The notes beneath the pieces are model-generated. The model ran no database searches and was not told where the DNA came from. It saw only the letters and a list, made by a program, of their open reading frames with translations. From JANMZO01 sp963763135 (lineage in GTDB: Bacteria > Actinomycetota > Acidimicrobiia > Acidimicrobiales > JANYDT01): 64,000 nucleotides of DNA. Made by a program: the position numbers and the translations under genes. This document shows, one piece after another, positions 8,639-17,813 of the stretch (positions are counted from its first letter, which is position 1; each line of letters opens with the position of its first letter). The stretch is from positions 682,001 to 746,000 of the forward strand of contig CAVXNJ010000004.1 of NCBI GenBank assembly GCA_963763135.1, read 5' to 3'.

Positions 8639-9994
8639 CTACTTCTTCTTGGTGGTTGTGGGCTTCTTGGTCGTCGGTTTCTTGGTGGTCGGCTTCTTCT
8701 TCGTTACGACCCGCTTGGTGGTTACGGTCTTTCGCGTCGTCGGGGTCGGCGTGGCCTTGGTGACCACCGGTATCGGCGTGACCACGGCACCCGCGGGTTC
8801 GTCAGCCGTCAACCACACCCGCCCGATCGTGAAGCAACGCGAGTCTTTGGTGTCGTTCGGGTTGATCCGGAACTGCGTGACTTTTCCGCCCCAGGCTTCG
8901 CCGGTGGCGACACCCTTGCCCGCTTCGATGCCTTGAAAGATCGACGCCTCAGAATCGAGTCGGATCTGCACGATGGATTCATTCGGGTACAGATGAATCG
9001 CGTTCGTGGGGTGGCGGTTCCCGCGCTCATCGAACCAGAACACACGGGCGAAGGCCCCACCACCCGGGGTCGGCTTCGTGGAGAACGCACCGTCGTAGGA
9101 ATACTCGAACGTCAGAGTCTTGAAGCGATTGGCGTCGATAGTCCCGCCGTTCAAATTGAAGATGAGACCGGGGAACTGGTTCGCCGAGGTGCCGATCGTG
9201 CAGGCCCTGAGGCGATTGTTGGAAACCGTTGCACCGGGCTTGATCCCAACCAGTGAAACATCGTTGAGCGAATCCATGTCCCACACGTTTCCCGTGGCCG
9301 TGGCATAGTCGAGTCGATCAGTGGGTGCGAGGTTGATCGTAGGTCCACCTACGATCTCGCCGACGTTCTGGGCGTCGGCCGGAACGAGGCGAATCCAGTC
9401 GATGTCGACCCGCCCGCTGCTAAGACCAATGAGCCGGAGGCCGAGCATGTTGCCCGACCATGCCACGCTTCCCGAATTGGCGCCCTGGCCGAGAGGAATG
9501 TCGTAGGTGTTCCACCCGGGATTGGCAGGGACGGCCTGTCCGCCTTCGCACTGGGCCTGAATGAAGCAGTTGTACCAGCGCACGCCGAGCGCCGATCCTC
9601 CGGGCACGTTCATGCGGACAACCATCCGCTGGTATCTCGACGCGTCGATCGGCACGCGTCCACCCTCGCGTCCGTGGGGGATTCCGGTCGCGAACCCCGG
9701 CCAGACCACGTCGATGCTGTAGTTGCCCGAGGCGTCGAAATGCAGCTGGCCATCGGATATCGACTTGTTCGATCCGCCGACGAACATCGCCTCGTTGGTG
9801 TTCGTGACCAGATCCTCCTGGTTCGAAAAGTCCATCGGATCTCCGAACGCCGAGACGAAATAGTCAGACTGTCCGGACTGGGCCTGGGCCGGAGATCCTG
9901 TGCCCCCGAGAAGTGAGCCGGCGGCTGCCACGGCCGCCATAACGGCAAAACCGGCACGCCACGTAGAGCGGTGAACTTCTCGAGATTTCTGCAT
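8639..9994 (-). CDS. exported protein with Lys/Thr-rich C-terminal tail
   Basis: The 451-aa product has a signal peptide (hydrophobic FAVMAAVAAAGSLLGG then SPAQAQSG), about 370 residues resembling carbohydrate-binding jelly-roll sequence (VDIDWIRLVPAD, FEYSYDGAF, RVFWFDERG), and a tail of about 45 residues built from T, K, P and V ending in a K-K-K. The basic tail is encoded by near-repeats of a Lys-Lys-Pro-Thr-Thr unit. Such tails can bind teichoic acid, nucleic acid or polysaccharide (general knowledge); here the role is inference. The nearest relatives may be annotated simply as hypothetical. Confidence 0.6.
   Translation of the reverse strand: MQKSREVHRSTWRAGFAVMAAVAAAGSLLGGTGSPAQAQSGQSDYFVSAFGDPMDFSNQEDLVTNTNEAMFVGGSNKSISDGQLHFDASGNYSIDVVWPGFATGIPHGREGGRVPIDASRYQRMVVRMNVPGGSALGVRWYNCFIQAQCEGGQAVPANPGWNTYDIPLGQGANSGSVAWSGNMLGLRLIGLSSGRVDIDWIRLVPADAQNVGEIVGGPTINLAPTDRLDYATATGNVWDMDSLNDVSLVGIKPGATVSNNRLRACTIGTSANQFPGLIFNLNGGTIDANRFKTLTFEYSYDGAFSTKPTPGGGAFARVFWFDERGNRHPTNAIHLYPNESIVQIRLDSEASIFQGIEAGKGVATGEAWGGKVTQFRINPNDTKDSRCFTIGRVWLTADEPAGAVVTPIPVVTKATPTPTTRKTVTTKRVVTKKKPTTKKPTTKKPTTTKKK
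9340..9351. repeat. iterated palindrome TANGYNNRCNTA
   Basis: TAGGTCCACCTA inside the gene at 8639-9994, a near-perfect dyad using two rare TA steps. Confidence 0.6.
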
Positions 9995-10059
9995 GGGTGT
10001 TTTCTACCCGCTTCTGACCAGAAGGGAAAGAGACGATCGGGCAACATAAGATCGCCAAC

Positions 10060-10686
10060 ATGACTACTCGCGTGAACACCGTCAACGAACTCCGAGAGCT
10101 GTACCGCGAACCCAGCCATCTCGTGCAGGGGAAGATCAAAGCTGTGATCGATCCCGTAAGTCAGCGCTTCATCGAACGATCGCCGTTCGTGCTTATTGCA
10201 ACGCTCGGCGGCGACGGAAGGGTCGATGTTTCACCTCGGGGTGGTCCGTCCGGATTCATACGAGTACGTAACGACGGCACCATTGCGATCCCTGACCTCA
10301 ACGGCAACAACCTCATCGACACACTCCGGGCTGTCGTCGAGTCGGGAAGGGCCGGTCTGCTCGTTATCCACCCGGGCCGTGAGGAGACGCTGCGCGTGAA
10401 CGGAACCGCGTTCGTCACAGCTGACCCGGAGGTACTCGGGGAGTTCACCACGGAGCTTCGACCACCGAAGTCCGCGATCGTGGTTGAGCCGGAAGAAGTG
10501 TTCATCCACTGCGCCAAGGCCTTCCGGCGCGGCGAGGTGTGGAAGAGCGACACGTGGACCTCCTACGAAGATGCCCCCGATGCGGTCGACATCATCAGTT
10601 GCCAGCTCGATCTGTCTGCCGAGACTTCAGCGAAGCTGCGAGGGTCCCTGGAAAGCGGCTACGTCGCGGACCTCGAAGCCGACTGA
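10060..10686 (+). CDS. pyridoxamine-phosphate-oxidase-fold flavoprotein, MSMEG_1061 type
   Basis: The 208-aa protein has the split-barrel PPOX-fold pattern SPFVLIATLGGDGRVDVSPRGG near residues 42-63, followed by PDLNGNNLIDTL and VFIHCAKAFRR, typical of the MSMEG_1061 family of FMN/F420-binding flavoproteins. These are presumed redox enzymes or cofactor-binding proteins; the substrate is not known. It is divergent from the Lys/Thr-tail protein, with 65 bp between the starts, so both promoters must lie in 9995-10059. Confidence 0.8.
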   Translation: MTTRVNTVNELRELYREPSHLVQGKIKAVIDPVSQRFIERSPFVLIATLGGDGRVDVSPRGGPSGFIRVRNDGTIAIPDLNGNNLIDTLRAVVESGRAGLLVIHPGREETLRVNGTAFVTADPEVLGEFTTELRPPKSAIVVEPEEVFIHCAKAFRRGEVWKSDTWTSYEDAPDAVDIISCQLDLSAETSAKLRGSLESGYVADLEAD

Positions 10687-10810
10687 CCATCCGGAGTCGC
10701 TACCGCGCTTCCATCGGCCGTCCGCGCTTCACGGGTGGTCGGCGTGACGCTAGTTGCTAAGCGTTCACTACTTCATCTTCGCTTCAGGTAGGTCTCCGTA
10801 GGGTCGTCAT

Positions 10811-12067
10811 ATGGCCCCTACGACGCATGCTCTAGTCGCTCACGCTTTACGCCGCACCACGTTCGGCCCCTCGCCGGGGGCAGTAGAGACCTTTGCTGCG
10901 AAAGGCGCTGACGGTCCTCGTTCGGCGATCGAATGGGCGCTCGCCCAACCGCCTCTGGCGATCCTGCCGGGCGAGATCACCAAGGATGACTGGGACGTGT
11001 ACCTGCGTGGATGGACGGACAATCTCCGTTCACCGGAGGCCGGCCTCCACGAGAAAATGGTGTGGTTCTGGCATGGGCACCTCACGACCTCGAGCCTCAA
11101 GGTCGGTCAGCTCAAGATGCTGCACGACCAGCAGAAGCTGTTCCGCAAGCACGCCCTGGGAAACTTCCGTGCGATGCTTCACGACATCACGGTGAACGCG
11201 GCGATGCTGCTGTATCTCGACGGGGCTGGATCAACCGTCGAAGCCCCGAACGAGAACTATGCGCGCGAAGTAATGGAGCTCTTCTCGCTCGGTCGTGGGC
11301 AGTACGCCGAGCCGGATGTGAAGGCCGGAGCACTCGGGTTCGCCGGCTACGACGTGGACTGGGAATCGGGAGCCGTCTCGTTCGATGAAGAACGGGCACT
11401 CGGCGGGGAGATCGAATTTCTCGGCAAACGTGGCCGATTCCGTGCCCATGACCTCGTTGACATTCTCTGCGACCATCCGGCCTGCGCGACCCACATCAGC
11501 GGGAAGGTCTACGGGTTTCTGGTGGGCAACGCCCCGACGGCCGAACGTCTCACCTCGTTGGCCGACGAGTTTCGTTCGAGCGGGCTCGACATTTCGAAAC
11601 TCGTGACCAGCATCGTCCTAAGTGAAGAGTTCCTGAACCAGCGACTCAACCGCCCTAGATACCCGATCGAATGGTGGACGTCTGCCCTTCATGCTCTCGG
11701 GCCGGTTCGCGAGGGCGAGGATCCCGACGTCCAGCCGTGGGTGTTGGAGCAACTCGACCAACTGCCGCACCGCCCGCCGAATGTCGCAGGATGGCCCACC
11801 GGGGAGCGCTGGCTGTCGCCGAGTCAGCAACTCGCACGGGCATCGTACGTGTGGTCATGGTCGTGGCGAATCCAACCGCTCGAGGCTGACGGACACGACC
11901 TTGTCCAAGCCGTATGCGAACGTACGAATCTTCACGAAGTGTCAGCGGCGACTCGTGAAGCGCTGCACAGTGCGGCGACGGCGACGGCCGGCGCAGCCGA
12001 TGCTCTTTCCGTTACCCGGCGGCTCTTCACCGTCGCTCTCACATCTCCGGAGTTTGCGCTCGCATGA
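10811..12067 (+). CDS. DUF1800 domain protein (second copy)
   Basis: The 418-aa DUF1800 protein is clearly paralogous to the one at 2229-3509; it shares VWFWHGHLTTS, NENYAREVMELFSLG and LPHRPPNVAGWP at matching positions. The stop overlaps the next start (ATGA at 12064-12067), so translation of the downstream DUF1501 is probably coupled. Its orientation is opposite to that of the first pair. Confidence 0.88.
   Translation: MAPTTHALVAHALRRTTFGPSPGAVETFAAKGADGPRSAIEWALAQPPLAILPGEITKDDWDVYLRGWTDNLRSPEAGLHEKMVWFWHGHLTTSSLKVGQLKMLHDQQKLFRKHALGNFRAMLHDITVNAAMLLYLDGAGSTVEAPNENYAREVMELFSLGRGQYAEPDVKAGALGFAGYDVDWESGAVSFDEERALGGEIEFLGKRGRFRAHDLVDILCDHPACATHISGKVYGFLVGNAPTAERLTSLADEFRSSGLDISKLVTSIVLSEEFLNQRLNRPRYPIEWWTSALHALGPVREGEDPDVQPWVLEQLDQLPHRPPNVAGWPTGERWLSPSQQLARASYVWSWSWRIQPLEADGHDLVQAVCERTNLHEVSAATREALHSAATATAGAADALSVTRRLFTVALTSPEFALA
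11913..11924. repeat. iterated palindrome TANGYNNRCNTA
   Basis: TATGCGAACGTA in the second DUF1800 gene. The first DUF1800 gene carries TACGCGAACGTA at 2654-2665, at a different place in the protein. Confidence 0.6.
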
Positions 12068-13438
12068 ACACTGACCGAAATTTCCCAACGACCCGCGTGG
12101 GTTTGTCGCGACAGGCCGGATCGTCCGGCCGGTTCGGCACGCCGGCCCTGACCCGCCGTCAGCTGTTCCAACTGCTCGGCATCACCGGCCTGGGGACGGG
12201 ACTGGCCGCCTGCTCCAACGATTCACCAGCCTCGTCGACATCCACCCGGGACACGGCTGTTTCCGGGAGCGGCCCAGGTGGGGCGACCGCTTCGCCGAAG
12301 GGAACGGCAACGAAGTCGGGATCGAAGACCAAGCGACGCGTGCTCGTCGTCGTAGAACTTCAAGGCGGCAACGACGGATTCGCCACCCTGGTCCCCTACG
12401 CGGATGCCCGCTTCCGCAAGCTCCGCGACCGGGTTTGGGTCGACCCCAAAGAACTCGTGCTGCTCGACGATCGATACGCCATGGCCAAAGGGCTCGAACC
12501 GATGAAGGGGCGACTCGCATTTCTCGAAGGCGTCGGCGTAGCCAAACCCGACCTGTCCCACTTCGCAATGTCGGACCGTTGGTGGCGCGGCGACCCCGAC
12601 GGGCTCGGAAACGTTCAGACCGGCTTTCCTCGGTCGATGCTGTGATGCCGTACGGGGCGATGAACCGCTTACCGGGCTCAGTCTGGGGGGTGGCTCGAGC
12701 CAGGCCATGGTCACGGCGAAAGCGGCAACGGCGTCGCTGCCACAGCTTGAGATGGTTCGAGAACTTGCGAAGGATGAGCCGGCCGAGGCTCGGCTGCGTT
12801 CGTCGATGGGGCGCATGGCCGACGCAAAAGCCGCGAAATCGGGGTTGGGCGCGGAGTTCGACCATCTCGCGGCCGTGGCCCGTTCCAACCTCACCTCGGG
12901 GCTGGAACTACTGGGCACACTGAACGAAATCGGTGAACGTCCGAAGCGCTATCCCGAGGGCAACTCCCTTGCGGATGCGCTCGCCCTCACCCGCCAGTTG
13001 GTGAGTCTCGACGTCGGATTGAAGATCTTCCACATCCCCTGGGGCAGTTTCGACACGCACTCCGGTGAAGTCGGCACGCACGGAGAGCACATGCGCTCGA
13101 TCGGCGAAGCGCTCGAGGCATTCCACAACGACCTCACGGACCACGGGCTGTCGGACCAGGTCCTGGTCGCGACAACCAGCGAATTCGGACGCCGACCCGA
13201 GGCCAACGGAAGCGGGACGGATCACGGCACGGCGTCGACGATGCTGTTGAGCGGTCCGGTGAAATCGGGCCGTCATGGAACCGGGCCGAACTTCGCCCGA
13301 CTCGACAACGACGGCAACGTGAAGGCGACGGTGTCCATGTCGGATTACTTCGCGACCGTGGCGGGTTGGCTTGGGGTTCCCGCCTCCGAGGTCGTGACCG
13401 GGAAGGCCGAACCGATTCCCGGGCTCCTGCTGGCGTAA
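12064..13438 (+). pseudogene. DUF1501 domain protein (second copy), single-base frameshift
   Basis: The gene reads in one frame to a stop at 12643-12645 and resumes in the next frame to 13438. The first part has a Tat motif (TRRQLFQLLG) merged with a lipobox (GLAAC), so a Tat lipoprotein is expected. At the TTT of 12625-12627 the frame breaks: with one T removed the sequence continues TGFLGRCCD and joins the downstream part (LGGGSSQAMVTAK, TTSEFGRRPEANG) exactly as in the intact paralogue at 881-2203. So a single inserted base explains everything. It is a real pseudogene or a sequencing error; the downstream ORF is not an independent gene. The frame is coupled to the upstream DUF1800 by ATGA. 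Confidence 0.85.
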
Positions 13439-13520
13439 CACCGTTGGCCGCGGACGAACGAGATGGTGGTCGGCCCGGCCGAATGCGCTGATAGCGCTCA
13501 ATTGAGGGCAGGATGTAGGG

Positions 13521-14561
13521 ATGGTCAGATTTTCCGTGCTCGATCTTTCGCCCGTTTCCTCCGGATCCACGGTCGGCGACGGCTTGCGTTCGTCCATGGC
13601 GCTCGCGACCCGAGTTGATGAGCTCGGGTACCACAGGTACTGGGTCGCCGAGCATCACAACATGCCAGGAATTGCCTCATCGTCCCCGGCGGTGCTGATC
13701 GCGCATCTGGCCATGGTGACCTCACGGATCCGGTTGGGTTCGGGCGGTGTCATGCTCCCGAACCACGCGCCCCTCGCCATCGCCGAACAGTTCGGCATGC
13801 TCGAGGCGATTCACCCGGGTCGCATCGACCTGGGTATCGGTCGGGCTCCCGGGACCGACCCGCTGACCGCCCGCGCGCTCCGGGGTACCCGTCTCACCGA
13901 ATCCGATGACTTCGTCGCTCGACTGGGCGAGCTGTTCGCCTTCTTCCGGGGAACATTCCCGCCCGACCATCCGTACTCGCGCATTGTCGCGGTGCCCGGC
14001 GAAGGCGACGAACCGGCCATTTGGATACTTGGATCGAGCGACTACGGCGCGCAGTTGGCCGGGCAACTGGGCATGCCGTACTCCTTCGCCCACCACTTCG
14101 CCATGGGCGGAACCGAGCAGGCCCTGGCCGCGTACCGGGAGAGCTTCGAGGTCGGCGGCCCGCTGGAATCGCCATACGCAATGATCGGGGTCGGAGTCGT
14201 ATGCGCGCCTACGGAAGAGGAAGCGCGATTCCTGGCGGGCGCCAGCGCGTTGTCGTTCCTGCGGCTGCGTCAGGGTAAGCCGGGTCGCATGCCCACCCCC
14301 GAAGAAGCGGCGTCCTACGACTACAACGCGGCCGAGCGCTCGCTGATCGACTCGCGGATGGAGCAGACGATTCTCGGGTCGCCGAAGCAGGTCGCCGAGC
14401 AGTTGTTCGCCCTGGCGGATCGGGTCGGCGTCGACGAGTTGATGATCACCACTTCGACGCACAACCCTGCGCACCGGGTCCGCTCGTTCGAACTGATTGC
14501 GGAGGCGGTCGGCCTGGAAATGGCGGGGGCCGGCGCTCCTACGGGCTCAGCCGGTATTTGA
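13521..14561 (+). CDS. luciferase-like flavin-dependent oxidoreductase, MsnO8 type
   Basis: The 346-aa protein begins VRFSVLDLSPVSSG and contains RYWVAEHHNMPGIASSSP, RIRLGSGGVMLPNH and RIDLGIGRAPGTD, the standard pattern of the MsnO8 group of the bacterial luciferase-like family (TIM barrel, FMN or F420). The reaction is unknown; members are monooxygenases or F420-dependent dehydrogenases. Its 3' end overlaps the stop region of the convergent YdcF-like gene by 23 bp. No clear operon partner. Confidence 0.85.
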   Translation: MVRFSVLDLSPVSSGSTVGDGLRSSMALATRVDELGYHRYWVAEHHNMPGIASSSPAVLIAHLAMVTSRIRLGSGGVMLPNHAPLAIAEQFGMLEAIHPGRIDLGIGRAPGTDPLTARALRGTRLTESDDFVARLGELFAFFRGTFPPDHPYSRIVAVPGEGDEPAIWILGSSDYGAQLAGQLGMPYSFAHHFAMGGTEQALAAYRESFEVGGPLESPYAMIGVGVVCAPTEEEARFLAGASALSFLRLRQGKPGRMPTPEEAASYDYNAAERSLIDSRMEQTILGSPKQVAEQLFALADRVGVDELMITTSTHNPAHRVRSFELIAEAVGLEMAGAGAPTGSAGI

Positions 14562-15456
14562 CCGCCGCTGCCAGTTCGCGAAAGACGGGAGCGAGCGCAC
14601 GTAGTCGATCGACGGGGTGGTCGAAGGCCCGATCGAAGTTCGGTTCGTCGGCTGCAACCACGAACGCGTTCACGCCCGCTTTTCGGAACGTGTCGAGTGC
14701 GCGTCGGGTGTGCGTTGGGCTCGTAACCACCATGACGGTCTTCCAGTTCCTGGCGTTCTGCATCGAAGCGACGGCGTTGGCTTCGGTCCGGGTGGTTCGC
14801 ATGTGGCGCAGAACGACGATGGGCGGAGTGTTTTGGCCGAGCATCGACTCGATGAGATCGATCGTGACCTGAGCCTGTGACGGGCATGTTCCGAGGATGG
14901 AACGGTCTCCGTCGGAGACGGTGATCACCGGCGCAAACCCGGCCTTCCACAGGGCAACTCCTTTGGTTGTGCGCGCGACCGACGTGGCATCGAGGTTGCC
15001 CGTTCCGCAGTGGATACCAGCGCCCAGAACGACGATCACGTCGGCCCTCCTCGGAGGAACCGACACGTCGAGCGCATCAACGGACCACTCCATCAGCGGC
15101 GTGAAAAGGATAAGCACACTTAGTAATGCGGTGGCAGCCAGGCCGACTTTCAGGAAGTGGCGACCGCCGGGGAGGAGGGCAACCAGGCCCGTCAGAACGA
15201 CCAATGCACCGAGCGTGAACGTGGACAGGAACGGGACGGCCTCGACGACCAGCAACAGCACAAGCGTGCCAGCCGCGGCGCCGACCGCAAACGACAGAAG
15301 TCGCCGGACATATTCGCGAGCCATGAGGGCCCGGGAGGTGCGTCCATCGGCGCGTTCATCGGCGCTTTGATCGGTGAGCTCATTGACCACTTCTTCGCTG
15401 ACCGTGGTGTGACCACCCGCCAGGTCGGGGGGTTCGCTCGGCGCGTCGTTGGTCAT
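14539..15456 (-). CDS. membrane-anchored YdcF/DUF218-family protein
   Basis: The 305-aa protein has two or three membrane segments at residues ~50-125 followed by a DUF218 domain: ADVIVVLGAGIHCGTG, ATSVARTTKGVALWKAG, MRTTRTEANA and VTSPTHTRRALDTFRKAG. DUF218 proteins (YdcF, SanA) are linked to envelope and exopolysaccharide functions and nucleotide binding, with no settled reaction. The N-terminal 45 residues are acidic and hydrophilic, probably cytoplasmic. The stop overlaps the convergent flavin oxidoreductase gene. Confidence 0.8.
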   Translation of the reverse strand: MTNDAPSEPPDLAGGHTTVSEEVVNELTDQSADERADGRTSRALMAREYVRRLLSFAVGAAAGTLVLLLVVEAVPFLSTFTLGALVVLTGLVALLPGGRHFLKVGLAATALLSVLILFTPLMEWSVDALDVSVPPRRADVIVVLGAGIHCGTGNLDATSVARTTKGVALWKAGFAPVITVSDGDRSILGTCPSQAQVTIDLIESMLGQNTPPIVVLRHMRTTRTEANAVASMQNARNWKTVMVVTSPTHTRRALDTFRKAGVNAFVVAADEPNFDRAFDHPVDRLRALAPVFRELAAAVKYRLSP

Positions 15457-15475
15457 GTGTTGTAGCTTGCCCTAC

Positions 15476-16706
15476 GTGTCAGCGTCCTCCGTGCCATTGC
15501 CGTCACCCACCGGGTCGGTTCCATCGACGCAGGGACCGGCGCAACTCGACGGTGGGCGCGCCTGGCTCGATGTTCGCGATGGCATGTCTTTCGATGTTCG
15601 TGGTGTTCGTGACCCCGTACTCGTTCGGTACGTTTGTGAAGCCGATGGCCGATGAGTTCAACGCCAAACGTGGCGGGATTGCATTGGTGTTCGGTATCAC
15701 CTCGTTTCTGTACTTCGTGCTGGGAGCGGTCACCGGGCCGCTCGTTCACCGGGTCGGGCCCCGTCGGATGATCGTGTTCGGCGGCGTCGTGCAGGTCGTC
15801 GGTATGTTGCTCACGTCGAGGGTCCACTCGCTGGGGCAGGCCTACGTGACCTACGGGCTAGGCGTCGGAATCGGCGTGGCTTGCGGGTATGTGCCGATGG
15901 TGGCGGTTGTCGGAGGATGGTTCGTTAAGAAGCGCGCTACCGCCGTTGGCATAGCGGTTTCGGGGATCGGATTCTCGAGCCTGCTCGGGGCCCCGCTGGC
16001 GGCCCGGTTGATCCGGGTCTACGGGTGGCGCGACGCGTATGTGATCTTTGCCGTAGGTACGGCAGTGCTTCTCGCGGTTGTGGCGGTCTTGATTCGCACG
16101 CCCCCGTCGTTCGGTCAGATGCCCGCGTATTCCCTGGGTTCGGCGGTTCGCACCACGAGCTTCAAGCTGTCGTACGCCAGCGTGTTTCTGATGGCGATTC
16201 CTCTGTTCTCGGTGTTCGTCAACATCGTGCCCTACGCCGAAGACCACGGGATGACGAAGGCCAAGGCGGCGACGCTCGTTTCGTTGATCGGCGCCTCGTC
16301 GATCCTCGGCCGGATCGGGCTGGCTGCACTGGCCGAACGCGTTGGCATACCCCTTGTGTACGTGGCGTCGTTCTTCGTAATGGCCGCGACCCAGTTTGTG
16401 TGGCTGGTGGCCGGATCGAGCTACACCGTTTTGGCGGTGTTCGTGGTGCTGTTCGGCGGCGCGTACGGCGGGTTCATCTCGCTGTCGCCCGGTTTTCTGG
16501 CCGGGGTGTTCGGGCCCGATCAACTCGGAGGGCTGGCCGGGATCAACTATTCCGCGGCCGGTTTTGGAGCACTTCTCGGTCCGACCGTCGGCGCGTGGTT
16601 GGTCGACCGCACCGATGGCTACTCACTGACGATCCTATGTGGACTTATATCTGGTGCACTCGGAACGTCGATGCTCGGCGCCATGCTGCGCCGCAAGACA
16701 CTCTAG
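15476..16706 (+). CDS. MFS transporter, MCT-like, with probable N-terminal frameshift
   Basis: The main frame codes for about 380 residues with 11-12 membrane helices (PYSFGTFVKPMADEF, GPLVHRVGPRRMIVFGG, GFGALLGPTVGAWLVDRTDG), resembling monocarboxylate-type MFS carriers. In that frame the first possible start is GTG 15552, with no ribosome-binding site. The preceding frame from GTG 15476 reads PAQLDGGRAWL, which is the conserved D-G-G-x-x-W element that precedes helix 1 in this family, and loses register at about 15569, one base before ATG 15570. Removing one base would join the two parts. Start and integrity are therefore uncertain. The stop codon lies inside the left end of the element at 16703-16869. 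Confidence 0.7.
16636..16647. repeat. iterated palindrome TANGYNNRCNTA
   Basis: TATGTGGACTTA in the last helix of the MFS gene. Confidence 0.6.
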
Positions 16707-16869
16707 TGGTCCGTCGCCCATTTCGCACGGTGGGCTTGCGGCCAGCTTCGACGATGGCGGCGTCCTCGTCGACCCTATTGGGGTAAAGCCAGTGGGGTCT
16801 TCTGCGTCCTTGCCCTCCCCGAACCATGGCTCGCAATCCCCCATACTCAATTGAGCGACCGACCACTAG
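16703..16869 (-). mobile_element. MITE-like element with terminal inverted repeats, copy A
   Basis: The ends CTAGTGGTCCGTCGC (16703-16717) and GCGACCGACCACTAG (16855-16869) are inverted repeats with one mismatch in 15. On the reverse strand the interior (GCGAGCCATGGTT, then GACGCAGAAG, GCTTTACCC and GAAGCTGGCCG) is alignable with the element at 61133-61294. The left end covers the stop codon of the MFS gene, as if the insertion supplied it. No transposase gene and no clear target duplication are visible. The rest of 16870-16970 shows no gene. Confidence 0.55.
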
Positions 16870-16970
16870 CCAACGGCTGTTCGCGATTACCGGAGTTGTG
16901 CTTCAGGGTTCGGATCCCGGGGTGGGGCCGGTTTGTGCGCGGGGACCGAACCGTGGTTACCCTACCCTTC

Positions 16971-17738
16971 ATGAAGGATTCTCTCTTTGACCTGACGGGC
17001 AAAACCGCCATCATTACCGGCTCGACGAAAGGCATTGGCAAGGCCATCGCCTACCGGATGGCCCAACACGGCGCCCAGGTTGTGATCTCGAGCCGCAAGG
17101 CCGACGCGTGCGAACAGGTGACCGACGAGATCAACACGGCGTTCCCGGGAAGTGCTCTGTCGATCCCCTGCAACATTGGTTACAAGGACCAACTGCAGGC
17201 TCTCGTCGACAAGACCCACGACGCATTCGGCAAGATCGACATCCTGGTTTGCAACGCTGCCGTAAACCCTTACGCCGGACCGATGGCGCAGTGTCCTGAT
17301 GAAGCCTTCGACAAGATCATGGGCTCCAATATCCGCTCCAACCATTGGTTGTGCCAGATGGTGCTCCCGGAGATGAAGGAACGCCGCGACGGTTCGATCA
17401 CGATCGTTTCCTCGATCGGCGGCCTCCGCGGCTCCGAAATCCTCGGGGCCTATGCGATCTCGAAGGCGGCCGACATGCAGATGGCTCGCAACATTGCCGT
17501 CGAATACGGTCCCTACAACGTGCGGTGCAACGCAATCGCTCCCGGACTCATCCGCACCGACTTCGCCAAGTACCTCTGGGAAAGCCCGGAGATCCTGAAG
17601 AAGTCGACCGAAGGTTCACCGCTTCGACGCATCGGTGAATCCGACGAGATCGCGGGAGCCGCGGTCATGTTGTCGGCTCGGGCCGGTGCGTTCCTGACGG
17701 GCCAGACCATCGTGATCGACGGCGGCTCAACGATCTGA
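16971..17738 (+). CDS. SDR-family oxidoreductase
   Basis: This 255-aa classical SDR has TGSTKGIGKA near residues 16-25, CNAAVNPYAGP at 94-104, SSIGGLRGSE with Ser147/148, and the Y161-x3-K165 pair (AYAISKAADMQ); the C-terminus is GQTIVIDGGSTI. It resembles FabG/glucose-dehydrogenase-like 3-oxoacyl or alcohol dehydrogenases. ATG 16971 is chosen over upstream in-frame starts because homology begins at MKDSLFDLTGKTAIITG. It is convergent with the histidine kinase gene, with a large hairpin between them. Confidence 0.88.
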   Translation: MKDSLFDLTGKTAIITGSTKGIGKAIAYRMAQHGAQVVISSRKADACEQVTDEINTAFPGSALSIPCNIGYKDQLQALVDKTHDAFGKIDILVCNAAVNPYAGPMAQCPDEAFDKIMGSNIRSNHWLCQMVLPEMKERRDGSITIVSSIGGLRGSEILGAYAISKAADMQMARNIAVEYGPYNVRCNAIAPGLIRTDFAKYLWESPEILKKSTEGSPLRRIGESDEIAGAAVMLSARAGAFLTGQTIVIDGGSTI

Positions 17739-17748
17739 GGAGAACTCC

Positions 17749-17800
17749 CGTTTATGTCCACGTTTTGCACGTAATGCGTGTCAAAACGTGGACATAAACG
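17749..17800. terminator. long near-perfect palindrome between convergent genes
   Basis: Arms 17749-17767 and 17782-17800 are perfectly complementary over 19 bp (left arm CGTTTATGTCCACGTTTTG). The 14-base middle can pair further (CACG with CGTG around TAATG). It lies 10 bp after the SDR stop and 13 bp before the histidine-kinase stop, so a bidirectional terminator without a T tract is the simplest reading. The perfection and length are unusual, and a protein-binding or insertion-derived palindrome is possible. Confidence 0.6.
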
Positions 17801-17813
17801 CTGGCCTGTCCCT

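Noticed and set aside
12707..13438. Independent short DUF1501 gene
   Set aside because: It is the continuation of 12064-12645 after one inserted base.
16905..16935. tRNA-like T-loop (GGTTCGGATCCC)
   Set aside because: The flanking stem does not pair and no cloverleaf can be drawn.
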